A DNA stretch of 64,000 nt. Source: Bryobacteraceae bacterium (GTDB taxonomy: Bacteria > Acidobacteriota > Terriglobia > Bryobacterales > Bryobacteraceae). Of the stretch, positions 7,649 to 15,544 are shown in pieces. Within the stretch, counting starts at the first letter, position 1; each line of letters starts with the position of its first letter. The position numbers and the translations under genes are program-made. Below the pieces are notes generated by a model that ran no database searches, had not been told where the DNA came from, and saw nothing but the letters and a program-made list of their open reading frames with translations. The stretch lies in NCBI GenBank assembly GCA_019752335.1, contig JAIEMJ010000001.1, positions 248,001 through 312,000 of the forward strand. The letters are read 5' to 3'.

Positions 7649-8788
7649 GTGTCCAACGAAATCATCCGGCCGAAACGCGTCCTCGTGTTGTTCGGCACCC
7701 GGCCAGAGGCCATCAAACTTTGTCCCGTCATCCGTGACCTCCAGTCGCGGCCGGATGACTTTGACGTGCGCGTCTGTGTCACGGGCCAGCATCGCGAGAT
7801 GCTGGACTCCGTGCTCAGCGTCTTTGAGGTGGAGCCCAACTACGACCTCAATACGATGGAGGCTGCCCAGAGCCTGACCGCTTCCACCGCCCGCATTCTC
7901 GCCGGCCTGGAGCGCATCATGCTCGACTTTCACCCGGAGTTGGTGATCGTGCAGGGCGATACGACTTCCACCTTTTGTGGCGCCCTCGCCTCCTTCTATC
8001 AGCGCGTGCCCGTTGCGCATGTGGAGGCCGGCTTACGTACCTTTGACCTTTGGCAGCCCTTTCCCGAGGAGATGAACCGCGTGGTCACCACGCGGTTGTC
8101 CGCCTTGCACTTTGCCGCCACTGAACGCGGCCGCAACAATTTGCTGGCGGAAGGCGTTCCCGAAAAATACATCCACATCACCGGGAATACGGGGATCGAC
8201 GCGTTGCTGTTCGTTCGGGACCAGATCCTCAACGGCGACCTGATCCCATTCCGTTCTTTCGAGGCGCCCGCCGGCCGCCGCATCGTCCTGGTGACGATGC
8301 ATCGCCGGGAAAGCTTTGGCGACGGCCAACTGAAGGTCTGCCGCGCCCTGCGCAAGATCGCCGCGCGTGACGATGTCCACATGATCCTGCCCGTCCATCC
8401 GAACCCGGCCGTGGAGGCCGTGGTGAAGGAGAATCTGAGCGAGGAGCCCAACATCCAGTTGATCGAGCCGCTGGACTATGTCTCCTTCGTGGACCTCCTA
8501 CGCACCTGTCATTTCGTGATTACGGATTCGGGCGGCGTGCAGGAGGAGGGTCCGTCTTTGGGCAAGCCGATCCTAGTGCTGCGCGACAAAACGGAGCGCC
8601 CGGAAGCCATTGACGCGGGCACGGTACAACTGGTGGGGACTGACGAAAAACGCATCGTCCGCCAGTGCATGCGGCTGCTTGATAGCCCGTCGGAGTACGT
8701 CCGGCGCAGTTTCGTTCACAATCCTTACGGCGATGGCCAGGCGAGTCCGCGGATTTCGAGCGCAATTCATTCATTCTTAAAGACTTAA
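7649..8788 (+). CDS. wecB: UDP-N-acetylglucosamine 2-epimerase (non-hydrolysing)
   Basis: The protein has 379 residues with a GTG start. Motifs include VLFGTRPEAIKLCPV (residues about 11-25), VTGQHREML, VQGDTTST, HVEAGLRT, PEEMNR, TGNT, VTMHRRES, HPNP and ITDSGGVQEE. It interconverts UDP-GlcNAc and UDP-ManNAc for cell-surface polysaccharide. All residues of the GT-B epimerase fold look intact. It starts 15 bases after infA and probably shares its promoter. Confidence 0.95.
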   Translation: MSNEIIRPKRVLVLFGTRPEAIKLCPVIRDLQSRPDDFDVRVCVTGQHREMLDSVLSVFEVEPNYDLNTMEAAQSLTASTARILAGLERIMLDFHPELVIVQGDTTSTFCGALASFYQRVPVAHVEAGLRTFDLWQPFPEEMNRVVTTRLSALHFAATERGRNNLLAEGVPEKYIHITGNTGIDALLFVRDQILNGDLIPFRSFEAPAGRRIVLVTMHRRESFGDGQLKVCRALRKIAARDDVHMILPVHPNPAVEAVVKENLSEEPNIQLIEPLDYVSFVDLLRTCHFVITDSGGVQEEGPSLGKPILVLRDKTERPEAIDAGTVQLVGTDEKRIVRQCMRLLDSPSEYVRRSFVHNPYGDGQASPRISSAIHSFLKT

Positions 8789-8894
8789 AAATTTCATTTT
8801 TCGCGGCCAAGCGCTTCGTTTTGGCGTCTTCCGGACCCTGCTTTTTGGAACTCATTCTCTATACTGAGGGACAAGAGAAGGAGGATCTCGCGAC

Positions 8895-9962
8895 TTGAAG
8901 ACCACATCCATCAATTCCCGCCGGCGGACGCCGGCTGGAGCCGGCCCGCCCCTGCGCGACGGAACCCTGACCGACCAGCTACGCCGCCGGCTGGTGGGCC
9001 AGCCCGCGGCCATTGACGCCATTGTGCCTTACGTCCAGATGTTCATGGCCGGCCTGTCGCCCACCGGACGCCCGGCAGGAGTCTTTCTGTTGCTGGGACC
9101 CTCCGGCACCGGCAAGACGCGTACGGTGGAAGCCTTGGCCGCCGTGCTGCACGGCAGCGAGAAAAACGTGCTAAAAATCGATTGCGGCGAGTATCAGATG
9201 GATCACGAAGTGGCCAAGCTGATTGGCGCGCCGCCGGGATACTTGGGCCATCGCGAAACGCAGCCGTTGCTGACGCAGTTCCGCCTGAGCTCCGTGGCGA
9301 GCGAACGGACGCCCCTGACGGTGGTGCTGTTTGACGAAGTGGAGAAGGCCGCGCCGTCGCTGAATCGTCTGCTGCTGGGCGTCCTCGACAAGGGCGCCTT
9401 GCGCTTGGGTGATAACACCAGTGTCACCTTCGAAAACTCCCTTATCTTCATGACCAGTAACCTGGGGGCGTCCGCGATGATGAAGGAACTGGGCGCGGGC
9501 TTCGGCTTCGCCAAGGGCGACCTCTCTGACACCGGCCGCGCGGACCGCTCTCGCAAGCTGGCCGCCATCGCGGGTAACGCCGTCCGCCGGAGCTTTGCCC
9601 CCGAATTCATCAATCGCTTGGATGCCACCGTGACCTACGAGCCCCTCACCCGAGAGGCGCTCGACCAGATTCTGGACCTGCAACTCGCGGAGCTCGATGC
9701 CCACCTCAGTAGCCGGCTGGGCAGTGATCGGTTCACCTTCGAGGTGTGTCCGGAAGCCCGGACCTACCTCCTGGCGCGCGGGATCAGCGAGAACTTCGGG
9801 GCGCGCGAACTGAAGCGGACCATTCACAAGCAGGTGCTGCAGCCGCTGGCGGGTTTTCTGCTGGCCGGCCGCATCCGCTCGGCCAGCCACGTGCGGATTG
9901 CGCTGAACGAGTCTGGCGATTCGCTGAGCTTCACCCAGCGGCTGTACGATCCGGCCGCGTAA
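8895..9962 (+). CDS. AAA ATPase resembling the C-terminal module of ClpB/ClpA
   Basis: This 355-residue protein starts at TTG behind a strong AAGGAGG. It corresponds only to the second ATPase module of Clp/Hsp100 proteins: LVGQPAAIDAIVPYV, Walker A GPSGTGKT at about residue 70, [21 protein letters not shown] pore and substrate-loop region, Walker B VVLFDEVEKA near 147, sensor MTSNLGA, then the D2-small domain with FINRLDATVTYEPL. No N-terminal repeat, first ATPase or zinc domain is present. It may be a stand-alone unfoldase or disaggregase; full-length ClpB is encoded separately at 56870-59485. Confidence 0.82.
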   Translation: MKTTSINSRRRTPAGAGPPLRDGTLTDQLRRRLVGQPAAIDAIVPYVQMFMAGLSPTGRPAGVFLLLGPSGTGKTRTVEALAAVLHGSEKNVLKIDCGEYQMDHEVAKLIGAPPGYLGHRETQPLLTQFRLSSVASERTPLTVVLFDEVEKAAPSLNRLLLGVLDKGALRLGDNTSVTFENSLIFMTSNLGASAMMKELGAGFGFAKGDLSDTGRADRSRKLAAIAGNAVRRSFAPEFINRLDATVTYEPLTREALDQILDLQLAELDAHLSSRLGSDRFTFEVCPEARTYLLARGISENFGARELKRTIHKQVLQPLAGFLLAGRIRSASHVRIALNESGDSLSFTQRLYDPAA

Positions 9963-9979
9963 AGGGCAATTTGGCGCAC

Positions 9980-10004
9980 GGACGGGGACAACTTGTCCTC
10001 GTCC
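9980..10004. repeat. 25-bp near-perfect inverted repeat
   Basis: GGACGGGGACAA (9980-9991) faces TTGTCCTCGTCC (9993-10004) across one base, with all twelve positions pairing if one G-U is allowed. It lies just after the AAA ATPase stop and has no T tract. It could be a mobile REP-like palindrome or an RNA hairpin protecting the mRNA end. Confidence 0.6.
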
Positions 10005-10119
10005 CACGGGGCCAAAATCACATTTTCAGTGAGTTAGCGAATGGCAGGCCAGTTGCATTAGAGAGGGGGTAAGTTTTCCTCTCTCAATTCCTTTTTGCAC
10101 CCATGGACCTGGGACTATC

Positions 10120-10152
10120 GGCCGGCGCTATCCTCCGCGCCGGCCTTTTTTT
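10120..10152. terminator. rho-independent terminator
   Basis: A perfect 9-bp stem, GGCCGGCGC (10120-10128) with GCGCCGGCC (10137-10145), has an 8-base loop and is followed by seven T. It faces the plus strand and would end transcription from the ATPase gene or from a short RNA in 10005-10120. Its T tract runs into the stop codon of the reverse-strand gene. Confidence 0.85.
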
Positions 10153-10717
10153 AGGCCAGCAAGCCCACGTAGCGAAAAGCGATGCCCGCCAGCATCATCG
10201 CGATCAGCCCGGCCAGGTAGAAGCGGAAAGCGATCCAGACCTTCGGCCACAGCAGGGCCGGAAGATTTTCCAACGTCTCCAGCAGCGTATCGCCGTCAGT
10301 CACTTCTACCGGGGAGATCCCCAACGTTCGGGCCCTATAGGCGGCACGACTGGCGTGCCACAACAGAGGAATCAACAGCAGCGCGATGACGCCGAAGCCC
10401 AGCCGGCCACCGGCCATCGCCGCCGTTTGTTCCGCCGCCAACATGACGATCGCCGCGCCCGCGGCCAGACGGGAAAAACAACGGATGCCCAGGCCCGCCA
10501 GTAGGAAAAAGCCGAGGTCGACCATGGCGCCCAGGAGCGTCCCGCCGATCACCAGCAGTCCCAGTGTGAGGGTGCAGATTCCCAAACAGGCGTAATAGCC
10601 GTTGCGTGCGGCTTGGTGTACGCCAGAGGGCTTTTCAAGGGAGGGCCAGAGGGCCAGGGTTTCCACGCTAGAGAATCGGCGGAAACTGTCCAGTACTACA
10701 GGGTGATCTGGTAGCAT
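10151..10717 (-). CDS. hypothetical multi-pass membrane protein
   Basis: The protein has up to 188 residues with four probable membrane helices (about 42-62, 65-90, 105-122 and 165-185). Between the third and fourth is a soluble stretch, SPVEVTDGDTLLETLENLPALL. No family is recognised. The ATG at 10717 leaves only 11 bases to the divergent gene. A GTG at 10666 (VETLALWPSLE) is an alternative start that would leave room for a promoter. Confidence 0.55.
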   Translation of the reverse strand: MLPDHPVVLDSFRRFSSVETLALWPSLEKPSGVHQAARNGYYACLGICTLTLGLLVIGGTLLGAMVDLGFFLLAGLGIRCFSRLAAGAAIVMLAAEQTAAMAGGRLGFGVIALLLIPLLWHASRAAYRARTLGISPVEVTDGDTLLETLENLPALLWPKVWIAFRFYLAGLIAMMLAGIAFRYVGLLA

Positions 10718-10728
10718 AACGGGCAGCC

Positions 10729-11631
10729 ATGCGCTTCCTCCTCACGTTTACCCTTCTGTTGCCCCTCCCTGCCGCCGACTTCGACGCGAAGGACCCCTCG
10801 GTGCTTGCCAAGCTCTTCCCCAAGGGCGCGGCCCTCCGCCGTCTGGCCACCGACATGCAGTTCATTGAAGGGCCGGTGTGGATGCCGGCTGGTTTCCTGG
10901 TGTTCAGCGACATTCCGGCCAACGAGTTAAAGCGCTGGGACGGGCAGTCCGTGGCTTCGTTTCGTACGCCCAGCCAGCACACCAACGGCAACACGCTCGA
11001 CCGCCAGGGCCGACTGATCAGCGCCGAGCACGACGGCCGCCTTTCCCGCACCGAAGCCGACGGCCAGGTAGTCACGCTGGTGGATTCGTTCGAGGGCAAG
11101 AAGCTCAACTCCCCCAACGACGCCGTGGTGAAGCGCGACGGCAGCATCTGGTTTACCGACCCCGATTACGGCCTCGGCACCCGCGCCAAGGAGCAGCCCG
11201 GCAACTACGTCTACCGCTTTGATCCCGCGAAGCGCGCCATCACCGCCGTCGTGAAAGACTTCGACAAGCCCAACGGGCTCTGCTTCTCGCCCGACGAACG
11301 CAGGCTCTACGTAGCGGACTCCGGCAAGCCGCGCCACATCCGCGTGTTCGACGTACAGCTTGACGGCACGCTCGCCAACGGACGCGTCTTCGCCACCATC
11401 GACAAAGGCGGCCCCGACGGCATCCGTGCCGACGAAGCCGGCCGCATCTGGTCGAGTTCCGGCGACGGCGCCCAGGTGTTTTCGCCGGACGGCCAACTGC
11501 TTGTCCGGATCCTTCTACCCGAGGCCGCCGCCAATCTCACCTTCGGCGGCAAGGACGGCCGCACGCTGTTCTTAACGGCCCGCAAGTCGCTCTACGCGGT
11601 GGAAACGCGCACCCGCGCGCCGAAGCGTTGA
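10729..11631 (+). CDS. secreted SMP-30/gluconolactonase-family beta-propeller
   Basis: A signal peptide (about 1-16) is followed by a six-bladed propeller. It shows the family landmarks FIEGPVWMP, a metal-binding LNSPNDAVVKRDGSIWFTDPDYG (N and D ligands) near residue 125, and PNGLCFSPDERRLYVADSG near 180. These enzymes hydrolyse sugar lactones, using a bound divalent metal. The substrate cannot be told; export fits use of external sugar acids. A GC-rich hairpin follows the stop. Confidence 0.85.
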   Translation: MRFLLTFTLLLPLPAADFDAKDPSVLAKLFPKGAALRRLATDMQFIEGPVWMPAGFLVFSDIPANELKRWDGQSVASFRTPSQHTNGNTLDRQGRLISAEHDGRLSRTEADGQVVTLVDSFEGKKLNSPNDAVVKRDGSIWFTDPDYGLGTRAKEQPGNYVYRFDPAKRAITAVVKDFDKPNGLCFSPDERRLYVADSGKPRHIRVFDVQLDGTLANGRVFATIDKGGPDGIRADEAGRIWSSSGDGAQVFSPDGQLLVRILLPEAAANLTFGGKDGRTLFLTARKSLYAVETRTRAPKR

Positions 11632-11632
11632 G

Positions 11633-11652
11633 CCCGCCGCGTTAGCGGCGGG
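11633..11652. other. GC-rich hairpin after the lactonase-like gene
   Basis: CCCGCCGC (11633-11640), loop GTTA, GCGGCGGG (11645-11652) form a perfect 8-bp stem right behind the stop codon. There is no T tract, so termination would need a factor; it may simply stabilise the mRNA end. Confidence 0.5.
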
Positions 11653-11715
11653 GCACGTTCACGAATTACGCGGCTTGACCGGGGTTTTCGCCGGAAAACG
11701 TTGTAAAGGCCCGGT

Positions 11716-12294
11716 CTACCACGCCCGCGACCAGCGCGGGCCTTCGCGTCCCGTTGCCTCTCGCAGACTCCCGCTCACGCCGGCCGCGCGTTCGAGCTTG
11801 CGGCCGTAGAGCCAAAGCAAGTCAGAGAGCCGGTTGAGGTATTTGAGGATATTCGGCTCCACGGCCTCGCCGCTCTCGATCAGACGCACCACATGCCGCT
11901 CCGCGCGCCGGCAGATGGTGCGGGCCATATCATAGACGGCCGCCGCGGTGTGCTCGCCGGAGACGGACCAATCGGCCAGCAGACCCTCGGTAGCTTCAAT
12001 CTCGTGGACCTGCGCCGTCAACCGGTCCACCATCTCTTCGGGCACCGGCACTTGCGGCTTCTTGCTTTCGGGCGGCGTCGCCAGTCCGGAGCCGATGCGG
12101 AAGAGCTCGCGCTGAATCACTTTGGTGCGCTCGCGCAAGTCCGCGTCGTCGCAGATGGACCGGGCGAAGCCGAGCGTCGAAATCAACTCGTCCACCGTGC
12201 CATAGGTCTCCACGCGCAGGGAACTCTTCGAAACGCGAATGCCTCCCGCCAGTCCTGTCTCCCCGCCGTCGCCCCGCTTGGTTGCAATGCTCAT
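11716..12294 (-). CDS. cob(I)yrinic acid a,c-diamide adenosyltransferase, PduO type
   Basis: The protein has 192 residues. The N-terminus has TKRGDGGETGLAGG (ATP-binding loop) and VETYGTVDELISTLG. The C-terminal half has the RTICRRAERHVVRL arginine motif and LKYLNRLSDLLWLYGRKLE, all typical of PduO-type enzymes that transfer adenosyl from ATP to cob(I)alamin. No other cobalamin gene is nearby, and no cobalamin riboswitch is visible upstream. Confidence 0.93.
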   Translation of the reverse strand: MSIATKRGDGGETGLAGGIRVSKSSLRVETYGTVDELISTLGFARSICDDADLRERTKVIQRELFRIGSGLATPPESKKPQVPVPEEMVDRLTAQVHEIEATEGLLADWSVSGEHTAAAVYDMARTICRRAERHVVRLIESGEAVEPNILKYLNRLSDLLWLYGRKLERAAGVSGSLREATGREGPRWSRAW

Positions 12295-12337
12295 AGTCTC
12301 AGCGTGTCACGATTCGGCATGATAGTCTATCTGCAAC

Positions 12338-13207
12338 ATGACTCCTTGTTCCCGTCGTAGATTTCTGCAAGCCAGCATGGCCGCCGGGCTCACCAGCCCG
12401 CTGAGCGCCGCCAAGGGCTCCGCCACCGATTGGGTGACGCTGGGCAAAAGCGGCGTGAAGGTGACGCGCCTCGCCTTCGGCACCGGCACCTTCAGTGGAC
12501 GCACCCAGCGCGAACTCGGGCAAGATCAGTTCACCCGCTTGGTGCGTCACGCCTATGACCGCGGCATTCGTTTCTTCGAAACGGCCGAAAGCTACGGTGA
12601 GATGCACAAGATGCTCGGCGTGGCCCTGAAAGGCTTGCCGCGCGATAGTTACCGGCTGATGTCCAAGGTAACCACTCGCGAAGGCGTAAATCCGCAGGAG
12701 AAAATCGACGAGTTACGGAAGCTAGCCAACACCGATTACTTCGACGTCCTCTTGATGCACTATCAGCACACCGCCACCTGGCCCACCGACACCGTGCGTT
12801 GGCAGGACGGGATTCTCGAAGCCAAGCACAAGCAGGCCATCGTCGGCCACGGCGCTTCCGTCCACGGACTGCCGGCCCTGCGGCAGTTTCCTGGCAATAA
12901 ATGGCTGGACATTGCGATGATCCGCGTGAATCACAACGGCACCAAAATGGACGCCGAGGAGTACAATACCCGCGGCCTCGGCAACGTGCCTGAAGTTGTT
13001 ACCCATGTGAAGAAGGTACGCACCGAAGGCATGGGCGTCATCAGCATGAAGCTAGTCGGCGAAGGCGCATTCACCACCCGCGAAGACCGCCAAGCCGCCA
13101 TGCGCTTCGCCTTCCAAAATGCCGGCGTGGACTCAGTGACGGTCGGCTACAAGAATACGGCCGAAGTCGACGAAGCCATCGAGAACCTCAATCTGGCGCT
13201 GAAGTAG
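12338..13207 (+). CDS. aldo/keto reductase with Tat signal
   Basis: The protein has 289 residues; SRRRFLQASMAAG near the start is a twin-arginine signal. The barrel has K41-V-TRLAFGTG, RFFETAESYG, K110 in LMSKVTT, and H141 in LLMHYQH. The tetrad aspartate position is a glutamate (E81 in FFETAESYG), while Y86, K110 and H141 are kept. That is a conservative but unusual change and could affect activity. Export and family match the other Tat reductase at 1803-2930. The substrate is unknown. Confidence 0.85.
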   Translation: MTPCSRRRFLQASMAAGLTSPLSAAKGSATDWVTLGKSGVKVTRLAFGTGTFSGRTQRELGQDQFTRLVRHAYDRGIRFFETAESYGEMHKMLGVALKGLPRDSYRLMSKVTTREGVNPQEKIDELRKLANTDYFDVLLMHYQHTATWPTDTVRWQDGILEAKHKQAIVGHGASVHGLPALRQFPGNKWLDIAMIRVNHNGTKMDAEEYNTRGLGNVPEVVTHVKKVRTEGMGVISMKLVGEGAFTTREDRQAAMRFAFQNAGVDSVTVGYKNTAEVDEAIENLNLALK

Positions 13208-13553
13208 CCAGGAAATCATTGATGGGACTACGTCCACGCAGCCGGGGACGCGCGTCATTGGGACACAAGAACCGCCATGAATTGCAGCGTGCCAATCAGC
13301 CCCGAACGAAGTGAGGGGGTCATTAAGAATCAACGGTTTACGTTTCATGCTAGGTCTGATGTCGAGTTGTATCCCGAACTATTTTCCAAACAATATTTGG
13401 TATTAGCTGAGATGCTTTGCCGGGGAGCGGGCGTCGTGATCGACGGATGAACGGAGTGTCCCTGACCTCGCATCCTCGCCCAAACGTCGAACTAACAACG
13501 GTCCAGTTTGCGTCCATCCGGACATACGAAAGGCCTATCTTCCTGAAAGTCGC
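13208..13553. other. intergenic region, no gene recognised
   Basis: This stretch of about 346 bases is less GC-rich than its surroundings, mainly 13330-13420. It contains a 5-bp hairpin (CCAAA-CAATA-TTTGG, 13386-13400) and several short open frames without codon bias or recognisable motifs. No transposase remnant, tRNA or riboswitch could be identified. Confidence 0.5.
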
Positions 13554-14510
13554 CTACGCCATCAGCCGCAAGGCCATCGATACCGCGGCGGCGAAGCTGC
13601 GCGTAGACGCGATTCCCTGCCAGGCGATATCGAAAGCTGTCCCATGGTCGACCGATGTTCGTACAATCGGCAGGCCCAGGGCAATATTCACGCCGCCCTC
13701 AAAGTCGAGTAACTTGGACGGAATATGGCCCTGGTCGTGATACATGCAAACCACCGCGTCGTATTTCTTCCTGCGCACCGCCAAGTAGAAGAGCGTGTCC
13801 GGCGGCAACGGACCCTCCACGTTCCACCCCTGCGCTTGCGCCCATTCCACGGCCGGGCGAATCTCGTCGATCTCTTCGCGGCCGAAGAGCCCGTTCTCGC
13901 CCGCGTGCGGATTCAGCCCCGCTACGGCGACGCGCGCCCCGGGCTGTAAGCGCTTCGCCGCGTGCCAGGTGAGTTCGATGATACGTCGGATGCGCGGCTG
14001 CTGGCAGCGTTCAATCGCCTGCCGCAGCGAACAGTGCGTGCTGACGTGCGTCGCGATCAGGTCCGGCGACGCCAGCATGATCGTTACGTCGTCGCTGCCG
14101 CAGATTTCGCCGATCAGTTCGGTGTGGCCGGTGAAATGCGGGTCACTCAGTTGCGTGGCTTCCTTATTCATCGGCAAAGTCACCATGGCGCGAATCTCTC
14201 CGGCGAGCGCGGCGTGCGTCGCCCGGACGACATACTCGCGCGCCGCCCGGCCGGCGCTGGCGCTGATTTTGCCGGGCGTGAGGTCTGCCTCTTGTAAGTA
14301 AGCTCCGTCCAGGATACTTACCTTGTCCGGCTGCCATTCGGCGACGCTGGAAATCGCCACTAAGTCGAGCCCCAAGGATAGCTGCTGATTGAGTAACTGG
14401 AGCGGGACTAAGTCACCATAAACTACATAAGGGACGGGAATCTCCCGCGCTCCCTTGAGCAAGATCTCCGGGCCGACGCCGCTCGCGTCGCCCATCGTGA
14501 CACCAATCAT
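13554..14510 (-). CDS. PdxA-family 4-phospho-D-threonate dehydrogenase (PdxA2 type)
   Basis: The protein has 318 residues from the ATG in the ATGA overlap with the kinase gene upstream; a longer open frame begins at 14603 but would overlap that gene deeply. The family motifs are IGVTMGDASGVGPE, TLPMNKEA, GHTELIGE, AVAGLNPHAGENGLFG and VCMYHDQGHIPSK, with histidine metal ligands. PdxA proper works in pyridoxal phosphate synthesis, but coupling to a DUF1537 kinase is the hallmark of PdxA2, which oxidises and decarboxylates 4-phospho-D-threonate or -erythronate to dihydroxyacetone phosphate. The catabolic reading is inferred from context. Confidence 0.85.
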   Translation of the reverse strand: MIGVTMGDASGVGPEILLKGAREIPVPYVVYGDLVPLQLLNQQLSLGLDLVAISSVAEWQPDKVSILDGAYLQEADLTPGKISASAGRAAREYVVRATHAALAGEIRAMVTLPMNKEATQLSDPHFTGHTELIGEICGSDDVTIMLASPDLIATHVSTHCSLRQAIERCQQPRIRRIIELTWHAAKRLQPGARVAVAGLNPHAGENGLFGREEIDEIRPAVEWAQAQGWNVEGPLPPDTLFYLAVRRKKYDAVVCMYHDQGHIPSKLLDFEGGVNIALGLPIVRTSVDHGTAFDIAWQGIASTRSFAAAVSMALRLMA

Positions 14511-15502
14511 AGAAACCTCGTTCGCATTTGGTGGAATAAATCCTCTTGGCCGAAGCCGCCCGCTTTGGTCACAAAGACCCGGCGGATCTCTGGCGCTCGG
14601 CACGCGGCCACGCCCGGCAATACTTCCGGCAAGGCTTCGAGGCGCGTAATCCCTAACTCGCGCCAGAGTGCCCAGGCAGTATCTCCGCCGATCACCAACA
14701 CTCCCTGCCGGCGAGCGCCATTAATGAGAGGCGCGGCCCGCTTCGCCAAAGCGACTGCGGCCGACTGGCCGGCCGCCGACAACTCCCGCGGCGTGCCAAT
14801 TACGGTAGCACCGCAATCCAACGCGAAGCGCGCCTGTGCCCGCGCCATCGGATGCAAGCTGCCACACACCACCAGCCACGGCTCCAGTTTCGGCAAAGGC
14901 CGTGCTTCCGCGCGAGGAAATGCGTACCGCGATGCCCAAGCGGGCAAGACGCCAGCCGGACCCGCTATCGTCACCGGACCGGCGCGTAGCGCCGTCACTA
15001 AGCGCTGAATCTCCGTGTCCGTGCGGGCGTCACAAATCAGAATCTTCCCGGAAGACAGATGGGCGGCCAAAGCCTTGGGGTGCGGAATCAGCTTGGCCGT
15101 ATCTGGCGGAAATAGGTCCAGAATGTTTTTCCCGTTTACTGGCTCGCCGTCGACGAGTAAGTGCCCTTGATGCACCGTACGGCCCATTCTCGGATAAGCC
15201 GGAATATAGACGACGGGTCCAAGCGACCGCAGGGCGAGCAACTCGGCAGCGATATTGCCGCGCAAAATCGAGTCAGTCTTTTTGAAGATCACCGCGCGCG
15301 CTTTATTTGTCCAGGCGGCCACGGATCGCGCGGCCTGGGGAGGCGTCAAATGGCGCGATTCCGTGTCAACCACCAGGACGCCCTTCACCCGCTTGGCTCC
15401 GGGCAGCAGCCCGACCTTCGCGGCCACTCCCAGCGACGCCAACAAGGACGCGCACTCCATGGTGCCCGTGGCGTCGTCAGCGAGGATCAATCCAGATTCC
15501 AC
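14507..15502 (-). CDS. DUF1537 four-carbon acid sugar kinase (D-threonate/erythronate kinase type)
   Basis: The GTG at 15502 puts the family N-terminus (LILADDATGTMECASLL) at the right place; the open frame continues further upstream without family similarity. The N-domain has VVDTESRHL, KKTDSILRGNI and YIPAYPRMGRTV. The C-domain has the nucleotide-binding VVCGSLHP and GVLVIGGDTAWAL. The family phosphorylates D-threonate, D-erythronate or related acids. At 331 residues it is shorter than most members (about 400-420). The gene runs into the PdxA2 gene by ATGA, so the two steps are co-expressed. Confidence 0.83.
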   Translation of the reverse strand: MESGLILADDATGTMECASLLASLGVAAKVGLLPGAKRVKGVLVVDTESRHLTPPQAARSVAAWTNKARAVIFKKTDSILRGNIAAELLALRSLGPVVYIPAYPRMGRTVHQGHLLVDGEPVNGKNILDLFPPDTAKLIPHPKALAAHLSSGKILICDARTDTEIQRLVTALRAGPVTIAGPAGVLPAWASRYAFPRAEARPLPKLEPWLVVCGSLHPMARAQARFALDCGATVIGTPRELSAAGQSAAVALAKRAAPLINGARRQGVLVIGGDTAWALWRELGITRLEALPEVLPGVAACRAPEIRRVFVTKAGGFGQEDLFHQMRTRFL

Positions 15503-15544
15503 ATCGACCAGTCTACCGGGCGCGTAAGGCACAATAAAGATATC

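Noticed and set aside
13417-13740. Plus-strand open frame across the intergenic region and the end of pdxA2.
   Set aside because: Most of it is antisense to the real dehydrogenase; the rest has no codon bias, motif or ribosome site.
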